64,000 bases of DNA. It comes from Bacteroidetes bacterium UBA3022. Lineage in GTDB: Bacteria; Bacteroidota; Bacteroidia; Chitinophagales; BACL12. The stretch is from assembly GCA_002346225.1 (NCBI GenBank), contig DDYY01000071.1, forward strand, positions 38,429 to 102,428, read 5' to 3'. Below are positions 40,338 to 49,409 of the stretch, in pieces. A program made the position numbers and the translations under genes. The notes under the pieces were generated by a model. It searched no databases. It was not told the origin of the DNA and saw nothing but the letters and a program-made list of their open reading frames with translations. Position 1 is the stretch's first letter. Every line of letters begins with the position of its first letter.

Positions 40338-42628
40338 TGGGTATAAAAGACCAGTTTTCCAAGTACAGAAAGCAAATCCGACTATTCTGGATAGTATTTG
40401 CCGGAGGCATAGGAGCATTCGCCTTATTTATACTATTGCTCTCGTGGGGTGTGTTTGGTGCGTTACCCGGATTCGATGAACTGGAAAACCCACAAAACAG
40501 CCTGGCAACACAACTCATCAGCTCAGATGGAGAATTGCTGGGTCGCTATTACCGAGAAAACCGCACCAATGCCACCTACGATGAAATCCCCCAGCACCTG
40601 ATAGAGGGTTTGGTGGCGACAGAAGATGTACGGTTTTATAATCACTCCGGTATCGATGGCCGAAGCCTGGCAAGGGTGCTCTTCAAGACCATTATTTTAA
40701 GGGATGAAGATTCAGGTGGTGGTAGCACCATCACACAACAGCTGGCAAAGAACCTGTATGGCCGCCCCTCTGCCAATAACCTGTTTGCACTGGGAACCAT
40801 TAAGTTCAAAGAATGGGTCACCAGTACCAAACTGGAAAGGCAGTATACCAAAGATGAAATCATCACCATGTACCTCAACACGGTTGAATATGTGTACGAT
40901 GCTCATGGTGTAAAAACTGCCGCTAAGACCTTCTTCAATAAGAATGTCGATTCACTCACGCTGGAAGAATCTGCAGTGCTGGTGGGTATGGTAAAGAACC
41001 CGTCCCTGTACAACCCTGTCCGCTTTCCTGAACGTACACAGGAACGACGCAATGTGGTGTTGTATCAAATGCGGGAAGCAGGATACATCAGCACCGCCCA
41101 GTACGATTCAGTAAAGCAGATACCGCTGGATATTACGCGATTCAAACGCCAGGACCATACATCAGGAGAAGCAACTTACTTCCGCGAATACCTCCGCCTC
41201 TGGCTGGCCGACTGGGCGGAAAACAACCCCAAACCCGACGGCTCCACCTGGAATATTTACCGCGACGGACTGAAGGTGTACACCACTATCGATTCACGGA
41301 TGCAGCAATATGCAGAAGATGCTACCGCCGAGTGGATGACCCAGCTGCAAAGCGACTTCGATAAGCACTGGGCCAGCAATAAATACGACCCCTGGAACTA
41401 TCCCTATAAAGGAAGGACCAAGCCGGAGCTCATCGACCAGGCCATGAAACAATCTGAGCGGTACCGCCTGGCAAAAAAGGCAGGAAAAAATGCCGATGAA
41501 ATTCAAAAGGAATTCAATACCCCTATTGAAACAACGCTGTTTTCCTGGAAAGCTCCCAACCGCGAACTGGATACGCTGATTAGCCCATATGATTCTATCA
41601 AGTATGTAAAGAAGACATTACATCCCGGTTTTATGGCAGTTGATCCTGCATCAGGTCAAATCAAAGCCTGGGTGGGCGGTGTGGACATGCGCCACTATCA
41701 GCTCGACCACGTAAATCCAGGAACCAAGCGACAGGTAGGTTCCACCTTCAAACCCTTCGTATATACCGCAGCAATTGCCGATAAGGGTTTCAGCCCCTGC
41801 CAGGAAGTACCCAACCTGCCGGTTACCTTTGAAAAAGGCTCCCGCTGGGGACTCCTGCAACCCTGGACACCCAAGAACAGCGATGGGAAGTACGGTGATA
41901 TGCTGACGCTCTCCATGGGTCTCGGAAAATCTGTCAATACTATTACGGCGTACTTATTACGCGAAGTGGGTATACAGCCTGTCATCGATCTGGCCCACAG
42001 CATGGGTATAGAAAGCGAACTACCCTTTCAACCCTCCATATGTCTGGGTGTATCTGATATATCGGTTTTTGAAATGACCTCCGCTTACACCGCTTTTGTA
42101 AATGGTGGCGTCGCGGTCCGACCGGTATTTGTTACACGTATTGAAGACAAGAACGGCAACATCATAGCAGACTTCCCGGTTAAAAGGGTCGAGGTGATGC
42201 GCGAAGAAGTAGCATCTGTAATGCTTACCATGCTGCAATATGTGGTCAACTACGGAACGGGTAATCGTTTGCGCAGAGCACAGTATGGCGGACTAACAGG
42301 TGAGGTGGCAGGAAAAACCGGAACCACGCAGGAAAACACCGATGGATGGTTTATGGGGCTGGTACCTCAGCTGGTATGCGGAACCTGGGTGGGTGCCGAT
42401 GATCCGGTTGTCCATTTTCGTTCCACCGCGCTGGGACAAGGAGCTAATATGGCACTGCCCATCTACGGATTGTTCATGCGCAAAGTCTATAACGATCCAT
42501 CACTCGGCATCAGTCCCTCGGCTACCTTCAGCAAATACAAAGGCACGCCCACCATTGAACTCGATTGCAGCAAATACAAAACTTCACAGCAAGATGTATA
42601 TGAAGACTTGCTGGAGGGCTATAACTGA
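40337..42628 (+). CDS. Penicillin-binding protein 1A, bifunctional transglycosylase/transpeptidase
   Basis: 763 residues. One N-terminal transmembrane helix (FWIVFAGGIGAFALFILLLSWGVFG), a GT51 glycosyltransferase with the catalytic Glu in ATEDVRFYNHSGIDGRSLARV (about 94-114) and GGSTITQQLAKNLYG (about 130-144), an insertion of about 130 residues rich in Lys and Glu (about 320-435), and the transpeptidase with SxxK in GSTFKPF, SxN in SVNTI and KTGT in AGKTGTTQE. It polymerises and cross-links peptidoglycan in the periplasm. One base overlaps the sprE stop, so T9SS and cell-wall genes are coupled here. Confidence 0.96.
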   Translation: MGIKDQFSKYRKQIRLFWIVFAGGIGAFALFILLLSWGVFGALPGFDELENPQNSLATQLISSDGELLGRYYRENRTNATYDEIPQHLIEGLVATEDVRFYNHSGIDGRSLARVLFKTIILRDEDSGGGSTITQQLAKNLYGRPSANNLFALGTIKFKEWVTSTKLERQYTKDEIITMYLNTVEYVYDAHGVKTAAKTFFNKNVDSLTLEESAVLVGMVKNPSLYNPVRFPERTQERRNVVLYQMREAGYISTAQYDSVKQIPLDITRFKRQDHTSGEATYFREYLRLWLADWAENNPKPDGSTWNIYRDGLKVYTTIDSRMQQYAEDATAEWMTQLQSDFDKHWASNKYDPWNYPYKGRTKPELIDQAMKQSERYRLAKKAGKNADEIQKEFNTPIETTLFSWKAPNRELDTLISPYDSIKYVKKTLHPGFMAVDPASGQIKAWVGGVDMRHYQLDHVNPGTKRQVGSTFKPFVYTAAIADKGFSPCQEVPNLPVTFEKGSRWGLLQPWTPKNSDGKYGDMLTLSMGLGKSVNTITAYLLREVGIQPVIDLAHSMGIESELPFQPSICLGVSDISVFEMTSAYTAFVNGGVAVRPVFVTRIEDKNGNIIADFPVKRVEVMREEVASVMLTMLQYVVNYGTGNRLRRAQYGGLTGEVAGKTGTTQENTDGWFMGLVPQLVCGTWVGADDPVVHFRSTALGQGANMALPIYGLFMRKVYNDPSLGISPSATFSKYKGTPTIELDCSKYKTSQQDVYEDLLEGYN

Positions 42629-42686
42629 TAGGAATAGAACACCAACCACTTTTGCGGTACTACAGTCTATCCTTTAACTTGCATGC

Positions 42687-44489
42687 ATGACTCCTGAGGC
42701 GTTTAAAGCTATGGAACTAACCCTGCCGGCAAAGCCCGGTGTGTATCGGTACTATGACGAAACCGGGCAGCTCTTGTATGTAGGGAAAGCCAAGCACCTC
42801 CGCAAAAGGGTGAGCAGCTACTTTAACAAGAACGACCAGGGGGCTCGCATACGCATGCTGGTCCGCAAAATTGAGCGCATAGAATTCACCATTACCAATT
42901 CTGAACAGGACGCCCTACTGCTTGAGAATACGTTGATTAAAGAACATCAGCCGAAGTACAATGTCAACCTGAAAGACGGTAAAACCTACCCCTATATATG
43001 CGTCAAAAAAGAACGGTTTCCCCGAATATTCTTTACCCGCAGAAAAATCAATGATGGTTCCACCTATCTGGGCCCCTACCCCTCTCTGGGCAAGGTGCGC
43101 TCCATATTTGATTTTATAAAATCCTTATACCCCATCAGAACCTGCTCCTATAATCTGAGTCCTTCCAACATTGCTGCAGGTAAATTCAAGGTGTGTCTGG
43201 AATACCACCTTGGAAACTGCAAAGGACCCTGCGAAGGATTACAGGATGAAGCCGACTACATGGAGAGTGTGCAGCAAATCATCCATATACTGAAGGGAAA
43301 TATGGGAGTGGTGAAACAGCATTTTAAGCAGCAGCTCCAGGACCATATTGCTGAACTGGCATTTGAAAAGGCAGAACAGGTCAGGATCAAACTGGAGGCC
43401 ATAGATGCCTTTACGGGCAGGAGTACTGTTGTAAATGTTAAGATTGATAATGTCGATGTATTTGCATATGCCGAAAACAAATATGAATCAGTCATCGGAT
43501 ATCTGCAGGTAGGTCAGGGAATGATTATACGTTCCAAAACCATCGTGCTGCAGAAGAAGCTGGATGAAACAAAGGAAGAATTGCTGCTCATCGGTATTCA
43601 GACACTGCAGAAAGAAATGGAGAGCGAAACGGCCGAAATCATTATTCCTTTTGAAACGGAATTACCTGAGCACATAAGCTATACCATTCCGCAGGCAGGC
43701 GATAAAAAGAAATTACTGGACTTAGCCTGGAAGAATGCCGCCTATTTGCTGGAAGAACGCAATGCAGGAAGAGATAAGCGGGAAGAAAAGAATGCTAACC
43801 TGCGCGTGCTCGATCAAATAAAGGAAGACTTCCGACTGCAGGAAAGACCCCACCACATCGAATGCTTTGATAACAGCAATATTCAGGGCAGCAGTCCCGT
43901 GGCAAGTTGTGTGGTATTTAGAAATGCCCGACCCAGCAAGAAAGATTACAGGCATTTTAATATCAAGACGGTAGAGGGACCTGACGATTTTTCAAGTATG
44001 AAGGAAATTGTCGGGCGCAGGTACAAAAGGATACAGGAGGAAGGAGCATCCTTACCCCAGCTTATTGTAATCGATGGAGGAAAAGGACAATTGGGAGCTG
44101 CGGTGGAAGCGTTGAAAGAAGTGGGTGTTTATGGTAAAATCGCTATATGCTCCATAGCCAAGCGGCTGGAAGAAATCTATTTCCCGGAGGATCCACTCCC
44201 GCTGCATATCAGCAAGAAATCGGAAAGCCTGCGCATCATTCAGCAACTCAGAGATGAAGCACACCGCTTTGCAATTACCTTTCACCGACAGCAAAGAAGT
44301 AAGAAATCTATCCAGTCCTCGCTGGACGGGATAGCAGGAATTGGACCCGCGACCCGACAGTTGCTGTTGAAGACCTTCAAGTCAGTGACCGGCATTAGGG
44401 AAGCCGGAGAGGAAGCTGTTGCAGCAGTGGTAGGCCCTGCCAAAGCAAAGGCACTTTTCAGCCATTGGGAAAAGCAACCTGAAGAATAG
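42687..44489 (+). CDS. uvrC: Excinuclease ABC subunit C
   Basis: 600 residues, the normal length. Domains in order: GIY-YIG nuclease (PGVYRYYDETGQLLYVGKAKHLRKRVSSYF, residues 18-47), a Cys-containing region (CLEYHLGNCKGPCEG), the UVR helix pair (about 205-240), the RNase-H-like nuclease with HIECFDNSNIQGSSPVASCVVF (about 390-411), VIDGGKGQLGAAVEAL and RDEAHRFAITFHRQ, and C-terminal HhH motifs (DGIAGIGPATRQLLLKTFKS). It makes the two incisions flanking DNA lesions with UvrB. The gap from PBP1A is 58 bp; a near-consensus TAACTTGC lies just before the ATG. Confidence 0.98.
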   Translation: MTPEAFKAMELTLPAKPGVYRYYDETGQLLYVGKAKHLRKRVSSYFNKNDQGARIRMLVRKIERIEFTITNSEQDALLLENTLIKEHQPKYNVNLKDGKTYPYICVKKERFPRIFFTRRKINDGSTYLGPYPSLGKVRSIFDFIKSLYPIRTCSYNLSPSNIAAGKFKVCLEYHLGNCKGPCEGLQDEADYMESVQQIIHILKGNMGVVKQHFKQQLQDHIAELAFEKAEQVRIKLEAIDAFTGRSTVVNVKIDNVDVFAYAENKYESVIGYLQVGQGMIIRSKTIVLQKKLDETKEELLLIGIQTLQKEMESETAEIIIPFETELPEHISYTIPQAGDKKKLLDLAWKNAAYLLEERNAGRDKREEKNANLRVLDQIKEDFRLQERPHHIECFDNSNIQGSSPVASCVVFRNARPSKKDYRHFNIKTVEGPDDFSSMKEIVGRRYKRIQEEGASLPQLIVIDGGKGQLGAAVEALKEVGVYGKIAICSIAKRLEEIYFPEDPLPLHISKKSESLRIIQQLRDEAHRFAITFHRQQRSKKSIQSSLDGIAGIGPATRQLLLKTFKSVTGIREAGEEAVAAVVGPAKAKALFSHWEKQPEE

Positions 44490-44490
44490 C

Positions 44491-44521
44491 AAAAAAAAGC
44501 GCCGGTCAATTGACCGGCGCT
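44491..44521 (-). terminator. Terminator of the gldKLMN operon, perfect 24-bp palindrome
   Basis: A 24-bp perfect inverted repeat (44498-44521; half-site AGCGCCGGTCAA) has an eight-base A-run at 44491-44498, so on the minus strand it ends in eight T residues, which fits gldN. The palindrome lies between convergent uvrC and gldN and may also stop uvrC, although no T-run follows on the plus strand. Confidence 0.9.
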
Positions 44522-44542
44522 ACTGTAATATGACTTACTACC

Positions 44543-45379
44543 TTAGAATTCCCACAACTGGTGTTCGAATTCAAATATTTCATTTTTAATCCTGTCGCTT
44601 TCCAGCACCTGATCGATACCTGCCGCATAGGAGTTAATGAAGCGATCATAAACGTTATCTTCCTTGATGATGTAGCTGCTGAAATAGCGCATTTCGAAAA
44701 TATCATCGAAAGTAATGTAACGTGCACTGTTATTCTCGTTGAACACTTCGTGGCGAACAAGAATATTGCGCAGATCAGGATAGTACAACCAGAACATCAA
44801 TTCCTCTCCGATAGGTTCTCCCGTGAAAGGATCTATCCGCTCTACAATAGGAGCCAGACCGACAATCCGCACTACTAACGTAGACGTCTCTTCGTCAAAT
44901 ATCCAGTCTTCCTTTATTTGTATTTTCTTGATATTCTGGTAATCGAATTCTCTCGGGATCAATAGAATTTCCTCCTCATACGTTTCTTCATTGTACGTAT
45001 AAGTGGTATCCACCCCTTCGTATTTAACTTTGAGTTGCTCAATGGTCAGGGCTGTACCTTCACCAAAATCATCGTACAACGGACTGTAGGCGGTCAGCTC
45101 ACCATTCATAATACCGTCATAGACGAACTGCATGAAGGGATCAACAGGCCATGTGAACGGGAGATTCATCTTCTCACGGAAGTCGATCGTCCTCCACACG
45201 CGCTTTTCCCAAAATACATCTGCTTCCCTGATATGGTCATAAGGAATAATTTCCCTGGTTCCCAGCAAATCTCTGTCGTAAGCTCTGTCGCGCTTTGCTT
45301 CAGAAGTAGGCTGGGCAATAGCGCTGCCGGTAATTACCAGCAATGCCATAACCATCATCAACTTGAGCACTCTTTTCAT
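44543..45379 (-). CDS. gldN: GldN/PorN, periplasmic ring protein of the T9SS
   Basis: 278 residues with a signal peptide (LMMVMALLVITGSAIAQ). The family features are clear: DLLGTREIIPYDHIREADVFWEKRVWRTIDFREKMNLPFTW (about 37-77), YDFGEGTALT, IQIKEDWIFDEET (about 150-162), IVGLAPIVE and MFWLYYPDLRNILVRHEVFN. GldN/PorN binds the lipoprotein GldK/PorK and together they form the 50-nm ring under the outer membrane. It is the last gene of the operon, starting 10 bp after gldM. Confidence 0.96.
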   Translation of the reverse strand: MKRVLKLMMVMALLVITGSAIAQPTSEAKRDRAYDRDLLGTREIIPYDHIREADVFWEKRVWRTIDFREKMNLPFTWPVDPFMQFVYDGIMNGELTAYSPLYDDFGEGTALTIEQLKVKYEGVDTTYTYNEETYEEEILLIPREFDYQNIKKIQIKEDWIFDEETSTLVVRIVGLAPIVERIDPFTGEPIGEELMFWLYYPDLRNILVRHEVFNENNSARYITFDDIFEMRYFSSYIIKEDNVYDRFINSYAAGIDQVLESDRIKNEIFEFEHQLWEF

Positions 45380-45389
45380 AGCAATTGTT

Positions 45390-47006
45390 TTAACCTATCA
45401 ATTTAAACGACAAACTCAACTGTCGTGTTGTTCCGTCTGGCATTTTCACGGAGATACGAGGGAATACAATGGTATCACCTGGTTTTGCCTTTTTCTTGAT
45501 ATCATCCATCAAGCTGGAAAAGTTCTTCGTGTTGGATACATCCGATACAACGTTGCCTCCTCTGGCAGGTGCGTACACCATCTCAAATCCGGAAACCGAA
45601 TAATTGATGTCGAACACGAAGTCCGGGTTCTTAGCCGTGATAGAGTTCACCTGCTTAAACTCACCTATACGCATGGTTCCACCTTTAGATGTTCCACAAT
45701 ACGGATAGGGATCCGGAATCCTGCGCACCCTGAACTCAGCACTGTGTGATTTGGTACCATCACCTGTATTAACTGTAACATTGATTTTGTCAATACCGGG
45801 AGCAGAAGGACGGGCTACATATTCTTCACCTTTCACTTTTTGAATTCCGCAACCGGATGCATTTACCTTATCAGATGTATAGCCGGGTACTGAAATTTTC
45901 ACCGGATTATCTACTCCAATGTACAATACGTTCATCGCCGTAGGGGAAACAACCGCTTCACCTACTTCAAATGTTTCGTATCCGAATTCAAATGGGTAGA
46001 ATTTAAACATACCGGGTTTGATGGGATCAGGCAGGCTGATTACACCTTGAAACTGACGGGTACTGGAAGCAATTTCCTTGATTTTACCCATACCACCTGC
46101 TACATCCACCTTTTGTGGATTGTTGAGCGGGATATCGGCACTTTCAATTTCTTTGAAAACACCAAATTCATCTTTCTCTACTGCACTTGTAAACGAACCC
46201 AGGTACACATCTATTTGTGCCTGCTCGGATGAAGCAGCGATAAAGATGTCTGCGGTATACTCATTACCTCTTTTTACATAAGAAGTAGGAGCAGTAACCA
46301 TCGCAGTCATGCGATCAAATTTGATTTTGGCCGCATCAATCTGAGATGCCATATGTTCGAGAACGGTAGATTCCGCGCTCTTGGCGTCGTTCTGAATCTT
46401 AGTTAAAATCGTAACCGCAGCTACGGTCGGTACTTTGTAGAAGTTGAATTCTTCCCATGAAAGGTGACGCGCTTTAGCTTGTTCTTCATCGATATTCAGG
46501 GTCAGCTGTGAAACTTTACCTTCACCGTTCCATTTTTGCAGGAGTTTAACGTACTCTATCCGCACCTCTTCAATCTTGCCTTTCAGCTCAGAAGCCATCT
46601 TCTTGTTGATCAACAAGGTGGTAGGACGTTCCGTATCGCTCTCTCCCTTTAACTTCATCTCTCCCTTGTGGTGCTTATCTTCAATAAGCCCGCCGGTATA
46701 GTTGATCAAGGAGTCTTTCACATATTCTACGTAAGTATAAAAATCTGCGGTAACCTTTTGAATGTTTGCAGCATCAGCGCTGATTTCCTTAGCTCTCGGA
46801 TCCTCTCCTTCATCAGCCTTGCCCTGAATTCCCGTAACGATCTGATTGTTCTTTTCGCTGAGGATGGTATTGGTATTACCGATACCCTTATTCACGAGCG
46901 TAAAGGCCTGCAGGATCTCTGCGGAAACGTTCAGCGCCAATAGTGCGGTTAACACCAGGTACATGAGGTTAATCATGAGCTGGCGTGGTTCCTTAGGAAT
47001 TGACAT
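45390..47006 (-). CDS. gldM: GldM/PorM, inner-membrane and periplasmic shaft of the T9SS motor
   Basis: 538 residues. A short cytoplasmic end with a conserved Arg (IPKEPRQLMINLMYLVLTALLALNVS) runs into the single transmembrane helix, followed by four periplasmic domains (D1 about 35-220, D2 to about 320, D3 to about 400, D4 to the end). Typical pieces are GIGNTNTILSEKN, SRQFQG-type loops and the final IVFPRISVKMPDGTTRQL. In known structures two GldM helices sit inside a GldL pentamer and the shaft reaches the GldKN ring, so that proton flow is converted to rotation. Confidence 0.96.
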   Translation of the reverse strand: MSIPKEPRQLMINLMYLVLTALLALNVSAEILQAFTLVNKGIGNTNTILSEKNNQIVTGIQGKADEGEDPRAKEISADAANIQKVTADFYTYVEYVKDSLINYTGGLIEDKHHKGEMKLKGESDTERPTTLLINKKMASELKGKIEEVRIEYVKLLQKWNGEGKVSQLTLNIDEEQAKARHLSWEEFNFYKVPTVAAVTILTKIQNDAKSAESTVLEHMASQIDAAKIKFDRMTAMVTAPTSYVKRGNEYTADIFIAASSEQAQIDVYLGSFTSAVEKDEFGVFKEIESADIPLNNPQKVDVAGGMGKIKEIASSTRQFQGVISLPDPIKPGMFKFYPFEFGYETFEVGEAVVSPTAMNVLYIGVDNPVKISVPGYTSDKVNASGCGIQKVKGEEYVARPSAPGIDKINVTVNTGDGTKSHSAEFRVRRIPDPYPYCGTSKGGTMRIGEFKQVNSITAKNPDFVFDINYSVSGFEMVYAPARGGNVVSDVSNTKNFSSLMDDIKKKAKPGDTIVFPRISVKMPDGTTRQLSLSFKLIG

Positions 47007-47048
47007 TGTTTTTTCCTTTTTCTCTTTATTAAAAAATTGTCTTCTCTA

Positions 47049-47876
47049 TCAGTTGTTCGGGTTGCCTGCTCCCATATTCATGGCCGCCAGCATGTTGCCA
47101 TACACGCGGTTCAAGGAAGCCAGGTTACCTGACAATTTGGAGATTTCTTCACGGTACTGTTGTGTATCGTTCAGTGAATCGTTCAAATTATCCATTGCAG
47201 AATTCAGGCTACCATAGAAGCGATTCATAGCTTTCAGGTGGTTATTGGTATCCTGCAATTCCAGTTCATAGATAGCATTCAGCTGACCCAGGTTCTTGGT
47301 AACCATCTGCACTTGTTCGTGGTACTTAGTGGTATCCACAGAAGATGCAGTGATTTGAGACATGGCCTGTGCAGCCTGGTTGTATGCTTCACGCATATCG
47401 CTTACTGCTTCAGTAGCTTCTTTTACTTTAGTAGTATACTCGTTGGTATTAACAGCAGCATCCTGCACATCGCTGAGTTTTTCGATGTTTTCGCCGAGCT
47501 TGCGCAGGTTATCTCCTAGGCGCTCGATCATAATAGGTTCCACGCTGGACTCTTCCAGCATTTTATCCAGTTGCTGCGTAACGCTCTTCTTGGGTTCCAG
47601 TTTGTTCAGCTTTTTACCCGTTTTAGCTTCTTCTACTTCAGGAGCAACATCCAGGTCCGGATAAATCTTTTCCCAGTAGTAATCTTTGTGAGGAGGAAGA
47701 ATACCTAAAAGCATGAAAATGAAGGCTTCGGTGAACATGCCCACCATCAACATGATGTCCGCACCTTCCCAGTGTAAGATTTTAAAAAGTGCTCCAACTA
47801 GTACTACGGACGCACCAACACCGATAATGAGGTTCTTAATCCTCTTAAAACGATCTGATTCAAAAAAAGCTGACAT
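47049..47876 (-). CDS. gldL: GldL/PorL, proton-channel stator of the T9SS motor
   Basis: 275 residues. Two adjacent transmembrane helices (LIIGVGASVVLVGALFKIL and ADIMLMVGMFTEAFIFMLLGI) are joined by HWEG. The second helix carries Glu50 in MFTEAF, which matches the conserved membrane Glu thought to carry protons in GldL. The rest (about 85-275) is a long cytoplasmic, mostly helical and coiled-coil region (MIERLGDNLRKLGENIEKLSD). GldL surrounds GldM in a 5:2 complex that uses the proton gradient to drive secretion and gliding. Between gldL and gldM there are 42 bp; between gldK and gldL 99 bp. Confidence 0.96.
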   Translation of the reverse strand: MSAFFESDRFKRIKNLIIGVGASVVLVGALFKILHWEGADIMLMVGMFTEAFIFMLLGILPPHKDYYWEKIYPDLDVAPEVEEAKTGKKLNKLEPKKSVTQQLDKMLEESSVEPIMIERLGDNLRKLGENIEKLSDVQDAAVNTNEYTTKVKEATEAVSDMREAYNQAAQAMSQITASSVDTTKYHEQVQMVTKNLGQLNAIYELELQDTNNHLKAMNRFYGSLNSAMDNLNDSLNDTQQYREEISKLSGNLASLNRVYGNMLAAMNMGAGNPNN

Positions 47877-47975
47877 TCTTCTTTGTTTAAGGTTTTAAAT
47901 AATTGTTAAACAATAATGGTTAATCTCCCCGCTTGGAACGGGATTAAAAATACAGGTGGTTTATTGATTCATATA

Positions 47976-49268
47976 TTAAAAGTCACTCATTGAACGGCCC
48001 AGGAATGGCATTACACAACGGAAGCCAACATAGGATTTTGCTGTATCCTGGAATTCCCAGTGCCTGGAACCTGTCTGGATGTAATAGCTGATATCTTTCC
48101 AGGATCCTCCGCGAATTACCTTGCGTTTCATGGCAGGCGGATCACTGTCTTCCGCATCGTAGCGAATATCAGGGTTCTCATCATGTATGAAAGCATAAGC
48201 ATTTTCCATGAAGGCGGTAGATGTCCATTCGGAAACATTACCCGCCATATTATATACACCGAAATCGTTCGGGGCATAAGAATATACGTTTACAGTGTAG
48301 TAGCCACCATCTTCCGGATAGTTACCACGGCCCGGTTTAAAGTTGGCCAGGAAACAACCTTTGGTATTACGTACATAAGGTCCACCCCAAGGGAAAGGGG
48401 CTAAATCGCGACCACCACGGGCTGCATATTCCCACTCGTGTTCTGTTGGAAGACGGAAGTCATCTACAATAACTTCATCGTGTTTGATTCTCCACCAGTT
48501 CCAGAAGTTGGTTCTCCAGTGAGAGAAAGCATTGGCCTGGTGCCAGGTTACACCCACCACCGGGTACTCATCGAATGCTGGGTGAGAGAAATACTGCCGG
48601 GTCATAGGCTCATTATAGGAGTAGGCAAAATCTGCCACCCATACGAGCGTATCCGGATATACTTTCACCGTTTTTTCATCCATGAATTCGGAAATGTATT
48701 TTTCGCGGTCTTTATTCAGTGCTTTGCTGGCTGCATCCTTCCACTTGATCCAGTTATAGGTATAGACCAATCTGTTCGGATCGACAGATCTGAAGTAAGT
48801 ATACTCACCGGGAGGGAGCAACATCTCTTCCAGCTTGGGCTTTTGCTCATCGTCTTCCCAATCGATCTCTTCCGACCAATCCAGAATAGGCAACTCTGTA
48901 GACTGCCCTTCCTCTGCTTCCACGTAATGGGCCAGCAGCGTGTGAGCGATAGAATCCCGCACCCAGAATACAAACTGACGGTATTCGTTGTTGGTGATTT
49001 CAGCGTCATCCATGTAGAAACCCTGAATGGATATGGACTTCTGCCGTTGCCAAAGAGAATTATTCACGTCCTGATCACTTGGTCCGATGTGCAGCGAACC
49101 GGAAGGTATGTACACCATACCATAGGGATTGATAGGCTCCCACACCGGCCTGTCCTGCATGCCGAGCAGTTGCCCGCGATAATCATCCCAGTCGGATGAA
49201 ACACAGCCTGATAAAAACCAAACTGATGTCACCATCAAGGCGGGGAACAATAGATTCTTTCTTTTCAT
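47976..49268 (-). CDS. gldK: GldK/PorK, ring lipoprotein of the T9SS
   Basis: 430 residues from the ATG at 49268; the frame opens 14 codons earlier, but those precede a poor signal. Lipobox SVWFLSGC, acylated Cys about 22. The body is a formylglycine-generating-enzyme (sulfatase-modifying factor) fold: GMVYIPSGSLHIG (about 50-62), FYMDDAEITNNEYRQFVFWV, YPVVGVTWHQANAFSHWR, FRLPTEHEWEYAARGG and VIRGGSWKDISYYIQTG, ending VGFRCVMPF. The catalytic Cys pair of true FGE enzymes is not visible, as for other GldK proteins. With GldN it makes the outer-membrane-tethered ring. GldJ, a paralogue, is not in the window. Confidence 0.95.
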   Translation of the reverse strand: MKRKNLLFPALMVTSVWFLSGCVSSDWDDYRGQLLGMQDRPVWEPINPYGMVYIPSGSLHIGPSDQDVNNSLWQRQKSISIQGFYMDDAEITNNEYRQFVFWVRDSIAHTLLAHYVEAEEGQSTELPILDWSEEIDWEDDEQKPKLEEMLLPPGEYTYFRSVDPNRLVYTYNWIKWKDAASKALNKDREKYISEFMDEKTVKVYPDTLVWVADFAYSYNEPMTRQYFSHPAFDEYPVVGVTWHQANAFSHWRTNFWNWWRIKHDEVIVDDFRLPTEHEWEYAARGGRDLAPFPWGGPYVRNTKGCFLANFKPGRGNYPEDGGYYTVNVYSYAPNDFGVYNMAGNVSEWTSTAFMENAYAFIHDENPDIRYDAEDSDPPAMKRKVIRGGSWKDISYYIQTGSRHWEFQDTAKSYVGFRCVMPFLGRSMSDF

Positions 49269-49409
49269 ACTTGTTAAGTTTTGCAACTTAGAGGCGTAAA
49301 AATATTTCATTTATCCTACAAAAACCAATACTCTCCTTATTTACACACGATTTATCTCAAATAAAAGGAGGATGAAAGTAGGAACATTCTGTCACTTTTC
49401 AAAAGTTTT

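Noticed and set aside
48438..49199. A 253-codon plus-strand frame antisense to gldK
   Set aside because: gldK is certain by motif and operon context, and no promoter or domain supports the other strand.
49389..49409. A short hairpin (ACTTTT/AAAAGT) after the porP stop, with a T-run on the plus strand
   Set aside because: The T-run is on the wrong strand for porP and no plus-strand gene ends here, so I did not list it as a terminator.
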